Shown: positions 18,286 to 26,344 of the stretch, piece by piece | Numbering within the stretch: the first letter of the stretch is position 1 | Layout: each line of letters begins with the position of its first letter | Source: Halopseudomonas oceani | Lineage (GTDB): Bacteria; Pseudomonadota; Gammaproteobacteria; Pseudomonadales; Pseudomonadaceae | Direction of reading: 5' to 3' | DNA: 64,000 nucleotides | NCBI RefSeq assembly: GCF_002903165.1 | Contig: NZ_PPSK01000010.1 | Coordinates: 88,802-152,801, forward strand | Made by a program: the position numbers and the translations under genes | Notes under the pieces: model-generated | The model's input: the letters and a program-made list of their open reading frames with translations, nothing else | Told to the model about the DNA's origin: nothing | Databases searched by the model: none

Positions 18286-18498
18286 TGTTATTCTCCTGAT
18301 GTGAGGTGTGGCATGGGTTACGCCGAGGAAAATAAAGCACGCGACTGCACGCCTGACTTTACGACCATCGTCGAACTGTCATGCGAGTGTCTTGAAAATG
18401 CAGTGAATCAGCAGGCGTGATGGCTCTGTTCCGAGCCTTGCAGGCCGCCGCCCGGACGGTAGGATGACGGCCTGTACTTTAGTCTAATGCGGCCCTGA

Positions 18499-19098
18499 TC
18501 AGGACATGCCGTTGGCAAAGGCGGGGTTGCTCATGTCAATCAAGGGACGGATGCTTGCCAGCGCGCGGGTGTAATGCAGCAGTACATCGAGATTGTAATC
18601 GAGTCGCTGACGCAAGCGCTCGTCGGCCTGGGACTCTGGCGTTTCGCCGTTCATGACATGGTTAACGTCACGTACGATCAGGTGCTCCGGGATGTAGCAC
18701 AGGCGGCAGTTCTTGTAGCTGGAAGCGCGCAGTTCGCTGATCGGGAATGCGCCACCGACACTCGCGGAGATGGCACCCAGCATCGCGGGTTTGTGGGCCA
18801 ATTGTGCCTTGCTGGCGTAGAGGAAGAAGTTCTTGATCGCCGGGCAGGCCATTCCGTGCCATTCCGGCGCCAGAATGATCGCCGCATCCGCAGCGCTTAG
18901 TTGTGCTTCGTATTCAGGCCATCGGCTGTCCTCATCACTTGGCCACAGCGGCAAAGGCCCTTTGCCCAGATCAATAACTGAAACCGCCTCGGCGTCCAGG
19001 TTATGGGTGCTGATCAGTGTTTGACGGATAAAGGCGGCGACCTTGGCGGTCTGGCTATCGGTGCGGCTACTGCCGGCGACAATGGCGATGCGTTGCAT
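18499..19098 (-). CDS. NADPH-dependent FMN reductase family flavoprotein
   Basis: A 199-residue flavodoxin-like protein started at MQRIAIVAGSSRTDSQT (19098), where GAGG sits 6 bases upstream; four further upstream codons are open. The phosphate-binding loop AGSSRTDSQT and the second flavin segment LAPEWHGMACPAIKNF (about residues 78-95) match the FMN_red family, where a PEYN/PEWH-type motif contacts the isoalloxazine. Such proteins reduce flavins, quinones or azo compounds in the cytoplasm. It diverges from the antiporter gene; no functional link is visible. Confidence 0.85.
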   Translation of the reverse strand: MQRIAIVAGSSRTDSQTAKVAAFIRQTLISTHNLDAEAVSVIDLGKGPLPLWPSDEDSRWPEYEAQLSAADAAIILAPEWHGMACPAIKNFFLYASKAQLAHKPAMLGAISASVGGAFPISELRASSYKNCRLCYIPEHLIVRDVNHVMNGETPESQADERLRQRLDYNLDVLLHYTRALASIRPLIDMSNPAFANGMS

Positions 19099-19289
19099 GA
19101 CGGGCCTCAATGACGTGATGGGGGCCTTACTGTACCTGATCCTGGCACGTTGGTGCCTTTGGTCAGCGTTCTTTGACAGTGGCAGGGGAGTGGGGCAGAG
19201 TACGCGGCCTTCGGGGTGCCTCGTTTGGCGCCGGGTTGTGGGGCTTGCTGCAAAGGGGCGGCAGGCGACATGAAGATGGGGAGTCAGAA

Positions 19290-20609
19290 ATGAATGCAGT
19301 AGTAGCGGCTGTCGCCGTGATGCTGGTGCTCAGCCTGTGCCGCGTGCATGTGGTGGTCGCCTTGATTTTCGGTGCGTTGACCGGCGGTCTACTGGGCGGT
19401 CTGGGTTTGGAAACCACCCTGAGCACCTTCCAGTCCGGGCTAGGCAAAGGGGCCAATATTGCGCTGAGCTACGCGCTGCTGGGGGCGTTTGCCGTGGCGA
19501 TTGCCAAGTCTGGTCTGGCCCATGCGCTGGCGGACAAGGGGCTTGGTCTGGTCGACAGTCGACGCGACGGTGGCGGCGGCGTGCTCAAGCTGATGCTGTT
19601 GCTGGTGCTGCTGGCCGTTGCTATCTCCTCACAGAACATCCTGCCGATTCACATCGCGTTCATTCCGCTGCTGGTGCCGCCGTTGTTATTCGTGATGGCG
19701 CGGCTGAAGCTGGATCGTCGAGCCGTGGCCTGCGTGCTGACCTTTGGTCTGATCACTCCCTACATGTTCCTGCCGGTCGGTTTTGGCGGCATCTTCCTCA
19801 ATGACATCCTATTGGCAAACGTGGCGGAAAGCGGCGCCTCCGTTGAGGGTATCAACGTCATGCACGCGATGGCCCTGCCGGCGCTGGGCATGCTGTTTGG
19901 TCTGCTGGTGGCAGTGTTTGTCAGCTACCGCAAACCACGGCATTACGATGAGCAGCGAATCAGTGAAGTGGAGCGCGCGGAAGCCAGCTACAACCCGATG
20001 TCGCTGCTGGCTGCGCTGGGCGCAGTGGTCGCCGCGTTCGTCATTCAGCTTTGGCTGGACTCCATGATCATGGGCGCGCTGGCCGGCTTCGTTATTTTCT
20101 CGGTATCGGGTGTCGTGCGCTGGCGTGAGGCCGACGGGGTATTCACCGAGGGCATGAAGATGATGGCCATGATCGGCTTCATCATGATTGCTGCTGCCGG
20201 CTTTGCTGAGGTCATGCGTGCGACCGGTGCGATTACTACGTTGGTTGACAGTTCTGCGGCGATGATTGGCGACAACCGGGCGCTGGCAGCACTGCTGATG
20301 TTGCTGGTCGGGCTGCTGATTACCATGGGCATCGGCTCATCTTTTTCGACCATACCGATCATTGCAGCCATTTATGTGCCGCTGGCGATGCACCTTGGCT
20401 TCAGTCCGGCGGCGATCGTTGCTCTGGTTGGTACCGCCGCGGCGCTGGGTGATGCCGGTTCTCCTGCCTCCGACTCGACCCTCGGCCCGACTGCGGGTCT
20501 GAACGTGGACGGCCAGCACAACCACATCTGGGATACTGTGGTGCCGACCTTCATCCACTACAACCTGCCGCTGATTATTTTTGGCTGGATTGCGGTGATG
20601 GTGCTGTAA
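19290..20609 (+). CDS. Na+/H+ antiporter family protein (NhaC-type superfamily, YuiF-like)
   Basis: A 439-residue integral membrane protein started at [19 protein letters not shown] (19290), with GGGGAG just upstream. About eleven to twelve hydrophobic segments are visible. The pattern [20 protein letters not shown], the repeated PxxFGG-like turn in [13 protein letters not shown], and the C-terminal [20 protein letters not shown] fit the Na_H_antiporter family with its N-terminal companion domain. Substrate is inferred from family. Some relatives transport amino acids instead, so the ion specificity is open. A strong terminator follows. Confidence 0.85.
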   Translation: MNAVVAAVAVMLVLSLCRVHVVVALIFGALTGGLLGGLGLETTLSTFQSGLGKGANIALSYALLGAFAVAIAKSGLAHALADKGLGLVDSRRDGGGGVLKLMLLLVLLAVAISSQNILPIHIAFIPLLVPPLLFVMARLKLDRRAVACVLTFGLITPYMFLPVGFGGIFLNDILLANVAESGASVEGINVMHAMALPALGMLFGLLVAVFVSYRKPRHYDEQRISEVERAEASYNPMSLLAALGAVVAAFVIQLWLDSMIMGALAGFVIFSVSGVVRWREADGVFTEGMKMMAMIGFIMIAAAGFAEVMRATGAITTLVDSSAAMIGDNRALAALLMLLVGLLITMGIGSSFSTIPIIAAIYVPLAMHLGFSPAAIVALVGTAAALGDAGSPASDSTLGPTAGLNVDGQHNHIWDTVVPTFIHYNLPLIIFGWIAVMVL

Positions 20610-20622
20610 CGCATTCAGGCAC

Positions 20623-20660
20623 AAAAAAGCCCTGCTCGGGAAACCGGGCAGGGCTTTTTT
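20623..20660 (+). terminator. Terminator after the antiporter gene
   Basis: AAAAAAGCCCTGC, a loop with an inner CGGG/CCGG pairing, GCAGGGCTTTTTT. Symmetric A and T runs allow function in both directions. Confidence 0.92.
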
Positions 20661-20731
20661 GTGGTTCTTTGCGAAGTTTGGGCCAGTGCGACAAGGGGGC
20701 GAGGCAGTTAACCGAATGCGCGAATGGTTGG

Positions 20732-20960
20732 GTGTGCACCGGGGTTGGCCCCGTTTACGCGGGCGAGTAGCGCAGGGCTGGCGGGAAAAAGGACGGCAGC
20801 CTGTTTGAGGAGCGCAGCGACGAGTTCTGCCGGCCCCCGCTAGACCGAGCAACGCAGCGAACCCGAAGGGCCGCGTAGCCGGGTGCCCGGGGGGATCGCC
20901 AAGGGGGGCCGGGCAAGCGGTCCCCTTTGGCTCGCCGTGAAGGCGAAAGACTGACACAAC
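20732..20960. repeat. Dispersed structured repeat, copy 1
   Basis: A GC-rich, non-coding block that recurs at the right end of the window (63807 onward) with about 85-90% identity by eye. Predicted pairings are CTGGCGGG (20778-20785) with CCCGCTAG (20836-20843), CGGCAG (20794-20799) with CTGCCG (20827-20832), and TGCCCGG (20884-20890) with CCGGGCA (20909-20915). Several differences between the copies keep these pairs. Both copies lie directly behind a gene terminator. Open frames across it are not conserved in a gene-like way. The right border of copy 1 is uncertain because copy 2 is cut off. Confidence 0.8.
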
Positions 20961-21026
20961 AACCGCGCATGCATTAAACGGTAAGCTGCAAGTGGAGGCT
21001 CGCACTGACCCTCCGCGATGAATCAC

Positions 21027-21064
21027 AAAAAAACCGAGCCCGGGAATCCGGGCTGGGCTTTTTT
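21027..21064 (-). terminator. Terminator of the chemoreceptor gene
   Basis: AGCCCGG GAAT CCGGGCT hairpin with seven A before it and six T after it on the plus strand, so it can serve the minus-strand chemoreceptor gene that ends at 21080. Confidence 0.85.
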
Positions 21065-21079
21065 GCTGTGGCAGGCCGA

Positions 21080-22714
21080 TCAGACTTTGAAGCGGCGTAC
21101 CAGTTCGTCGATCTGACGACCCAGGCCAGCCAGGTGCTGACCTGCCTGCGCTGTTTCGCGGGCACCATCGGTAGTTTCGCGAGCCAGCTCGGCCGCTTCG
21201 GTGACGTTGCGGTTTACGTCTTCAACCACGGTTGATTGCTGGGTAGTGGCGCTGGCAATCGAGGCGTTGAGCGCAACTAGTTGCTCCATCGATTGAGCAA
21301 TCTGTTCCAATGCGGTGCCGGCCTCATTGACCTGATCCACGCTGGCCTGGGAGTGGCGGCTACTTTCATTGATCACACCGACAACCGTTTGGGTGTTGGT
21401 CTGCAGCTTGCTGATCATGTTGTGGATTTCTTCGGTCGACTGCTGGGTGCGCTGAGCCAGATTGCGTACCTCGTCGGCAACCACTGCAAAACCACGTCCC
21501 ATCTCACCGGCACGCGCTGCCTCAATGGCGGCGTTCAGCGCCAGCAGGTTGGTCTGCTCGGCGATGTTGCGGATGACGTCCAGCACGGAGGTGATTTCGT
21601 TCGCATCGGTGGACAGGGTTTCCATGTGCTGAACAGCGGTGTTAACGCTGTCGGACAGCAGACGTATCTCGTGGATGGTCTGCTCGACCTGCTGGCGACC
21701 GTTGGCGGCACCCTGGTTGGCGTTCTCGACCTCTTGAGCGGCGGCGTTGGCGTTCTGAGCCACGTCCTGCACACCGTAGGTGATCTCGTTGATAGCGGTG
21801 GCCATCAATTCCATGCGCTCAGACTGGCGGCTCATGTCGCGCAGACTGTTGTTGCTGATCTGATCCAGTTGCTGGCTGGAGCTGATCAACTGACGGGCGC
21901 TGTCACCCAATTGACCTATGATGTCGGCCAGGTTGCGATTGAAACGGTTAAAGTAGCTGGCGATCTGGGACAGCTCGTCACGGGCATCGTCATCCAGGCG
22001 ACGGGTCAGGTCGGCTTCGCCACTCGCGATGCCGCGCATGGCGTTGACCACCTTGTCCAGCGGTTGCGAAATGCTGCGCCCGATGATGAAGAGCAGGGCG
22101 AACATTACCAGCGTGATGATCAGGGCCGTGATCAGCGAGGTGTACAGTGCTTGCTGGAATTTGGCTTGCAGGGCATCGATGTAGATGCCGGTACCGATCA
22201 TGTAACCCCAGGGTTTGAACAGCTTGAACGCGGCGATCTTTTGCGATGGTTCCTTCTCACCCGGCTTTGGCCAGTTGTACTGGAAGCTGGCGGTGCCTTT
22301 GTCTCTGGCCAGTGCTACCATTTCGCGGATAACGCTCACGCCGTCGGTGTTCTTGGCTTCGGACAGGTCCGTGCCGACGGTCTGTGGCGCCAGCGGATGC
22401 ATGATCATGATGTTGTCGAGGTCGTTGACCCAGAAGTATTCGTTGCCGTCGTAGCGCAACGCCGAGAGTGCTTCCAGGGCCTGTTGGCGAGCCTGCTCAC
22501 CGGTGAGTTCTCCACTGACTTCCTTCTTGTGGTAGTACTCCATCAAGTCGTGCGCAACCTCGACGAGATGTGTTGCCTTGGTGACCTCGTCCTGCTTCAT
22601 TTCGGTATGGAGGTGGGAGAGGGAGAGCCCCTCGGAAATGATAGTACTGCCCAGGGCAATAATCAGGATCAGCCAGATCCTCTGACTGATTCGAATGTTG
22701 CGCAACAGCTTCAT
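21080..22714 (-). CDS. Methyl-accepting chemotaxis protein with a single Cache sensor domain
   Basis: A 544-residue chemoreceptor. The first membrane helix is at about residues 13-30. A periplasmic sCache_2-like domain follows, with the features [11 protein letters not shown] and [15 protein letters not shown]. The second membrane helix lies near 190-210, then HAMP ([13 protein letters not shown] onward) and the cytoplasmic signalling domain. The hairpin tip [20 protein letters not shown] is intact and contacts CheA/CheW. sCache_2 domains often bind short carboxylates such as pyruvate, acetate or propionate; the actual ligand is unknown. GGAGG lies 6 bases before the ATG. It is a single-gene unit. 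Confidence 0.95.
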   Translation of the reverse strand: MKLLRNIRISQRIWLILIIALGSTIISEGLSLSHLHTEMKQDEVTKATHLVEVAHDLMEYYHKKEVSGELTGEQARQQALEALSALRYDGNEYFWVNDLDNIMIMHPLAPQTVGTDLSEAKNTDGVSVIREMVALARDKGTASFQYNWPKPGEKEPSQKIAAFKLFKPWGYMIGTGIYIDALQAKFQQALYTSLITALIITLVMFALLFIIGRSISQPLDKVVNAMRGIASGEADLTRRLDDDARDELSQIASYFNRFNRNLADIIGQLGDSARQLISSSQQLDQISNNSLRDMSRQSERMELMATAINEITYGVQDVAQNANAAAQEVENANQGAANGRQQVEQTIHEIRLLSDSVNTAVQHMETLSTDANEITSVLDVIRNIAEQTNLLALNAAIEAARAGEMGRGFAVVADEVRNLAQRTQQSTEEIHNMISKLQTNTQTVVGVINESSRHSQASVDQVNEAGTALEQIAQSMEQLVALNASIASATTQQSTVVEDVNRNVTEAAELARETTDGARETAQAGQHLAGLGRQIDELVRRFKV

Positions 22715-22983
22715 GTAACCTCCACACGCCTAGTGGTGATGTCTATTATTTTTTTATGCCTGCAACGAATCCTGTTCGCAGTGGCGTTGTATCTCAGTGT
22801 CGGCCGAATCCGTCAAAACCTGAGCGGTATTTTCCCGTCATCCGTGCTGGCGATTTGACTGCATGCGCGCCGGGGTTGCAAGAGGTTATCTGTTTTTGTG
22901 ATCTTTACTCATAAGGCGCGTGGCACTGCGCGCTCTGTCTCGCCGGCAAAAAGGCCGGTGGTTAATCAATGTAAGGGTGTCTC

Positions 22984-23610
22984 ATGCGGTCAGTATTGAA
23001 GTTGGCGGGTCTGTCGGTTGGTCTGTTGTGTGCTGCGTTGGGCGCAGGCGTCGCGCATGCGGCGGATGAGGCTGTGCAGTTCGGTCCGCGGGTGGTCGGC
23101 TGGATCGAGAAAGGGTTGATTCTGCCGGAGTACACGGCGGTCAAGATCAAGGTGGACTCAGGTGCTCTGACCTCGTCCATGCATGCAGTCAACCTGGAAG
23201 AATTTGAGCATCACGGCAAGGAGTGGGTTCGCTACGATGTGCCGGTACGCGATGCCGATACTGACGAGATGGTCACCATGCACTTTGAGCGGCCGGTCTT
23301 TCGGCGGATTCTGGTACGCGGTGCTGGGGGGGCGGATCGCCGGCCGGTGGTGAAGATGTCGATCTGTATGGGAGATCGGGTCTACGAGGAGCAGTTCTCG
23401 CTGCGCGATCGCGGCGACATGAACTATCCGGTATTGATCGGTCGTCGCACGATTGAACACGTCGGCCTGATCGACGTATCCAGAACGTTCATGCATAAGC
23501 CGAACTGCTCCGAGGATGACTATGATCAGGAGCGCCAGCGTCAGCATGATCGCGAGGAAAATGGCGCGGGCAACCAACCGGTTGAATCCGCTACTGAAGC
23601 AGACGCCTGA
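22984..23610 (+). CDS. Retropepsin-like aspartic endopeptidase family protein (formerly 'ATP-dependent zinc protease')
   Basis: A 208-residue protein with a cleavable signal peptide (about residues 1-26, ending VAHA). The motif KVDSGALTSSMHA carries the D-[ST]-G-A active-site pattern of the RimB/RloA family. VLIGRRTIEHVGLIDV near the C-terminus is also typical. Relatives are found next to RimK or in carotenoid/glutathione contexts, but here no such partner is present. The acidic, Gln- and Asp-rich tail after about residue 175 looks disordered. The older 'zinc protease' name is not supported by any metal motif I can see. Confidence 0.85.
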   Translation: MRSVLKLAGLSVGLLCAALGAGVAHAADEAVQFGPRVVGWIEKGLILPEYTAVKIKVDSGALTSSMHAVNLEEFEHHGKEWVRYDVPVRDADTDEMVTMHFERPVFRRILVRGAGGADRRPVVKMSICMGDRVYEEQFSLRDRGDMNYPVLIGRRTIEHVGLIDVSRTFMHKPNCSEDDYDQERQRQHDREENGAGNQPVESATEADA

Positions 23611-23614
23611 TGAA

Positions 23615-23658
23615 CGAATCGGTCGCGCCAGGACGGGGTGCCTGGCGCGGCCGATTCG
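23615..23658. terminator. Shared hairpin between converging genes
   Basis: An 18-bp inverted repeat with one G-T pair (23615-23632 and 23641-23658) and an 8-base loop fills the whole gap between the protease gene and the DUF2058 gene, which converge. There is no T run, so termination in either direction would rest on the very long stem or on Rho. Confidence 0.55.
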
Positions 23659-23660
23659 CC

Positions 23661-24188
23661 TTACCACATGAGATCGTCAGGAATCTCGTAGCCGGCGTAG
23701 GGATCATCCTCGGCGGCGCTTTCTTTCTTGACCTCGGCCACATGCACCGGCCAGTGCGGTACGCGCTCGCGGACCTTTTCGGCGATGTCGAGCGGAATCA
23801 GTACAAATCCGCCTGACAGGCGGGTAATTCCGAGCCGGCCTCGGCTGAGCAGAGCAAACTGCTCTTCGGTGACATGGATCTTCTTGATCTTGTTCTTGCT
23901 GACGAACTGATAGGGTGTTTCGCCGCCAGCGCGATCGACCACGTTCTGCTCGATCATCTGCTTGGCCTGCGCTTCGGCTGCCTTGCGCGCGGCCTCTGCC
24001 TGGCGCTGTTGATTCAGTTCGCGGTCACGTTCGGCCTTTTGTTCGCGGGCTTTCTGCGCGGCGCTTGGGGTTTTCTCGCCGGCTGGTTGAGCCTTGGCTT
24101 CTTTCTTTTTGGCGCGCTGCGCCTGCTTGAGTTTCTTCTCGTCGACCAGTCCGGCCTTGAGCAGTTGAGCTTGCAGTGAATTGACCAT
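23661..24188 (-). CDS. DUF2058 family protein
   Basis: A 175-residue protein. The N-terminal MVNSLQAQLLKAGLVDEKKLKQ leads into a long Lys/Ala/Glu-rich helix (about residues 20-85). A compact C-terminal domain follows with NKIKKIHVTEEQFALLSRGRL and LSGGFVLIP. This is the DUF2058 (YaiL-like) pattern. The family was described as nucleoprotein or polynucleotide-associated, but its biochemical role is not settled. The basic helix would suit nucleic-acid binding. A small DUF2897 gene lies 88 bp upstream on the same strand. Confidence 0.9.
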   Translation of the reverse strand: MVNSLQAQLLKAGLVDEKKLKQAQRAKKKEAKAQPAGEKTPSAAQKAREQKAERDRELNQQRQAEAARKAAEAQAKQMIEQNVVDRAGGETPYQFVSKNKIKKIHVTEEQFALLSRGRLGITRLSGGFVLIPLDIAEKVRERVPHWPVHVAEVKKESAAEDDPYAGYEIPDDLMW

Positions 24189-24276
24189 GGTTTGTCAGCG
24201 TCGTAATGATGACGGCATCGCGAAAGCGACGCCTGGTTGAAGTCTGGCGTTACAGGCGCCTAGTCTACCGCGTTGT

Positions 24277-24450
24277 TCAGCGCTTTTCTTCCTCGGCTTC
24301 CTCTGCCTTGAGCTGTGCTTCGCGTGCCTTGACCTTGGCCAGGGTTTCCGGGCTGACGCGGTTGCTGCCGGCGTTGTCACGCAACAGCAGCAGGCTGCCC
24401 AGCACGCTGCCGAAGGCCAGTGCCATGAATAGCCATCCATACCAGGGCAT
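24277..24450 (-). CDS. DUF2897 family small membrane protein
   Basis: A 57-residue protein started at MPWYGWLFMALAFGSVLG (24450), where GAGGAG precedes by 7 bases. One membrane helix (about residues 4-21) is followed by LLLLRDNAG and a charged helix ending KAEEAEEEKR. This short membrane protein with a cytoplasmic charged tail is a conserved Pseudomonas family of unknown function. Confidence 0.85.
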   Translation of the reverse strand: MPWYGWLFMALAFGSVLGSLLLLRDNAGSNRVSPETLAKVKAREAQLKAEEAEEEKR

Positions 24451-24516
24451 GGGGTACTCCTCAAGTGTATGAGTAGTCATCATGGGCGCTGATCCCGGGG
24501 ATGGCAAGCAACTGCC

Positions 24517-25149
24517 TCAGGCGCGCAGTGACTGGTTTAGCATCTGCAGGGTGAAGTCGATCATCTGCTCCGGTGACGGCTGATTGTCTTGGCAGGGATC
24601 GTGCTGGCGGGTCTGCAGGATGACCCCGTGCAGCGCGCCGCGCAGAAAGTTGGCTGTCAGCAGGGGCTCTGCGGCCAGCTCAGGGTTGAGGCTGCCATCG
24701 GTAATGCCATCGTGGATCGATTGCAGCATGCAGGCCATTGACTGCTCGTAGCAGTGCGCCAGTTCGGCGCTTTGCTCGTCGCTGTCGACCAGGTGTGCAA
24801 AGGTGCTGGCGTCGGTCAATACATCAAAATAATCCGGGCACTCGATGCTGAATTGATAGTAGCTCCGGCCGATCCGCTTGAGTTGCTCCAGGCCGCTACC
24901 GCCCGCTGCCTGTGCGCTGTGGAAGCGCTCCAGCAGGCGTTGCCCGGCGCGCAGCATCAGGCCGCGCATGATTGCCGCTTTGTCCTTGAAGTACACGTAA
25001 AGCAGCGCCCGGCTGAGTGTGGCTCCGTGCGCTATCTCGTTCATTGAGGTGCGCTCGTACCCTTTGCTGAAGAAGCACTGTTCGGCACTGTCCAGGATGC
25101 TGTCCCGGCGTTCCTGTTTTTCCCGTTCTCTGCGTTCGATAGCGCTCAT
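24517..25149 (-). CDS. TetR/AcrR family transcriptional regulator of the adjacent RND pump
   Basis: A 210-residue repressor started at MSAIERREREKQERRDSIL (25149). The N-terminal helix-turn-helix contains FFSKGYERTSMNEIAHGATLSRALLYVYFKDK (shown in two parts: the recognition helix is around SRALLYVYF). The C-terminal ligand domain shows the YYQFSIECPDYFDVL segment. It is transcribed divergently from a periplasmic adaptor and RND permease, and a TetR-like palindrome lies between them. It therefore probably represses the pump and itself. The inducing ligand is unknown. Confidence 0.92.
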   Translation of the reverse strand: MSAIERREREKQERRDSILDSAEQCFFSKGYERTSMNEIAHGATLSRALLYVYFKDKAAIMRGLMLRAGQRLLERFHSAQAAGGSGLEQLKRIGRSYYQFSIECPDYFDVLTDASTFAHLVDSDEQSAELAHCYEQSMACMLQSIHDGITDGSLNPELAAEPLLTANFLRGALHGVILQTRQHDPCQDNQPSPEQMIDFTLQMLNQSLRA

Positions 25150-25191
25150 CGGTTTTCTCGATTGCGGTGATGAAAAACATTCTGCCAGTTG

Positions 25192-25215
25192 TTGACAATA
25201 TGTCAATGTCTGACA
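25192..25215. promoter_or_regulatory. Putative TetR operator between tetR and the RND operon
   Basis: TTGACAATATGTCAA (25192-25206) is a perfect 15-bp inverted repeat, directly followed by TGTCTGACA (25207-25215), a second palindrome. The arrangement TGACA...TGTCA...TGACA suits a TetR dimer or dimer pair and could overlap the -35 region of either divergent promoter. Confidence 0.65.
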
Positions 25216-25249
25216 AAGTGTTAATGAGATTTATCTTTCCGGGAGCAGG

Positions 25250-26344
25250 ATGATGGTCAGAGCATCGGGTTGGCAAGGGCGGCGCTGCCGCTTGTGGGTC
25301 CTGGCGGCAGTCGCTGGCTTGGCGGTTGTCGGTTGTCGTGGCGAGGGCGGGGAATCTCCGGGTGCTGCTGCACCGGTGGCTGTTCCGGTCAGGGTGGCAG
25401 AGGTTGCGGCCGGTGCAGGGCAGCAAGCATTACGCTTTGCCGGTAGCGCGCGGGCTCGGCAACGCGCGAGCCTGACCTTTCAGGTCGGAGGGACCTTGGC
25501 AACGCGGCCTGTAGAGATCGGTCAGGCGGTCAAAGCAGGGGACGTGCTGGCAACGCTCTACAACCCGCAGCTCGGACCGGCACGTGATGCGGCGCGTGCC
25601 CGGCTGGCCGAATTGCAGGCCCAGGCCGCACAGGCACGTCGGGATTTGCGAAGAGCCGAGCAACTGTTCCAGCGCGGCGTGCTTTCGCAGGCTGATCAGG
25701 AGCAGCAACAGGCGCGTCTTGCTGCCCTGGAGGCCGGTGTGCGCAGCGCCCGCGCCAGCCTGCAGCAGAGTGAGCAACTGAACGGTGAGACCCGTCTGCG
25801 AGCACCCTTTGACGGCAGTATCGAGACCTTGATGGTCGAGCCGGGTGAGTTTGTTGCTGCCGGTCAACCGGTCTTGCAGATGGCTGCTGGCGACGGCATG
25901 GAGGTTGAGGTGCTGGTGCCCGCAGCGCTGCTGAACGGTTTGGTAGTTGGATCTCCGGTGCCGGTCTGGTCGGTGCTGGCAGATCAGCCGCTATCGGGGC
26001 GGGTGGCCGAGCTTGGGCGCGGCGCCTCGCTGGGGTCGGTGCTGTATCCGCTGGTTGTCGGTCTGGACGGGCCGGTACAGGCTGGCGATGCGCTTGAGGT
26101 CGGTCTGCAGCCGGCTGATGCGGAAGCCCTGAGCGTGCCGTTGGCCGCTGTGATGCGCTCTGCAGCCGGTTTGTCAGTATTTCGCCTGACTGATCAGCGT
26201 GTGGAGCGGGTCGCCATTGATGTCGACGGCTTTGAGGGTGAGCGTGCCCTGCTGCGAGACGGGCCCCTCAGCGCTGGTGATCAGGTGGTGTATGCCGGTA
26301 TCAGTCGGTTGGCTGACGGTGACACCGTGGAGCTGCTGCCATGA
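25250..26344 (+). CDS. RND efflux periplasmic adaptor lipoprotein (MFP)
   Basis: A 364-residue protein with a lipoprotein signal: hydrophobic VLAAVAGLAVVG then Cys29. The lipoyl half GGTLATRPVEIGQAVKAGDVLATL and its partner LRAPFDGSIETLMVEPGEFV flank a helical hairpin (about residues 105-165). The beta-barrel and proximal domains follow. The adaptor links the inner-membrane pump to an outer-membrane channel; no channel gene is nearby, so a TolC/OprM-type protein from elsewhere is needed. It overlaps the permease gene by 4 bases and is controlled by the divergent TetR. Confidence 0.93.
   Translation: MMVRASGWQGRRCRLWVLAAVAGLAVVGCRGEGGESPGAAAPVAVPVRVAEVAAGAGQQALRFAGSARARQRASLTFQVGGTLATRPVEIGQAVKAGDVLATLYNPQLGPARDAARARLAELQAQAAQARRDLRRAEQLFQRGVLSQADQEQQQARLAALEAGVRSARASLQQSEQLNGETRLRAPFDGSIETLMVEPGEFVAAGQPVLQMAAGDGMEVEVLVPAALLNGLVVGSPVPVWSVLADQPLSGRVAELGRGASLGSVLYPLVVGLDGPVQAGDALEVGLQPADAEALSVPLAAVMRSAAGLSVFRLTDQRVERVAIDVDGFEGERALLRDGPLSAGDQVVYAGISRLADGDTVELLP

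Noticed and set aside
20337..21026. Minus-strand open frame crossing the end of the antiporter gene and the dispersed repeat
   Set aside because: It runs through a terminator and a non-coding repeat, is rich in Arg/Pro/Gly, and is not kept in the second copy of the repeat in a gene-like way.
22715..22983. FliA (sigma-28) promoter for the chemoreceptor gene
   Set aside because: A weak GGCCGACA-like sequence exists on the minus strand, but no matching -35 element lies at the right distance.
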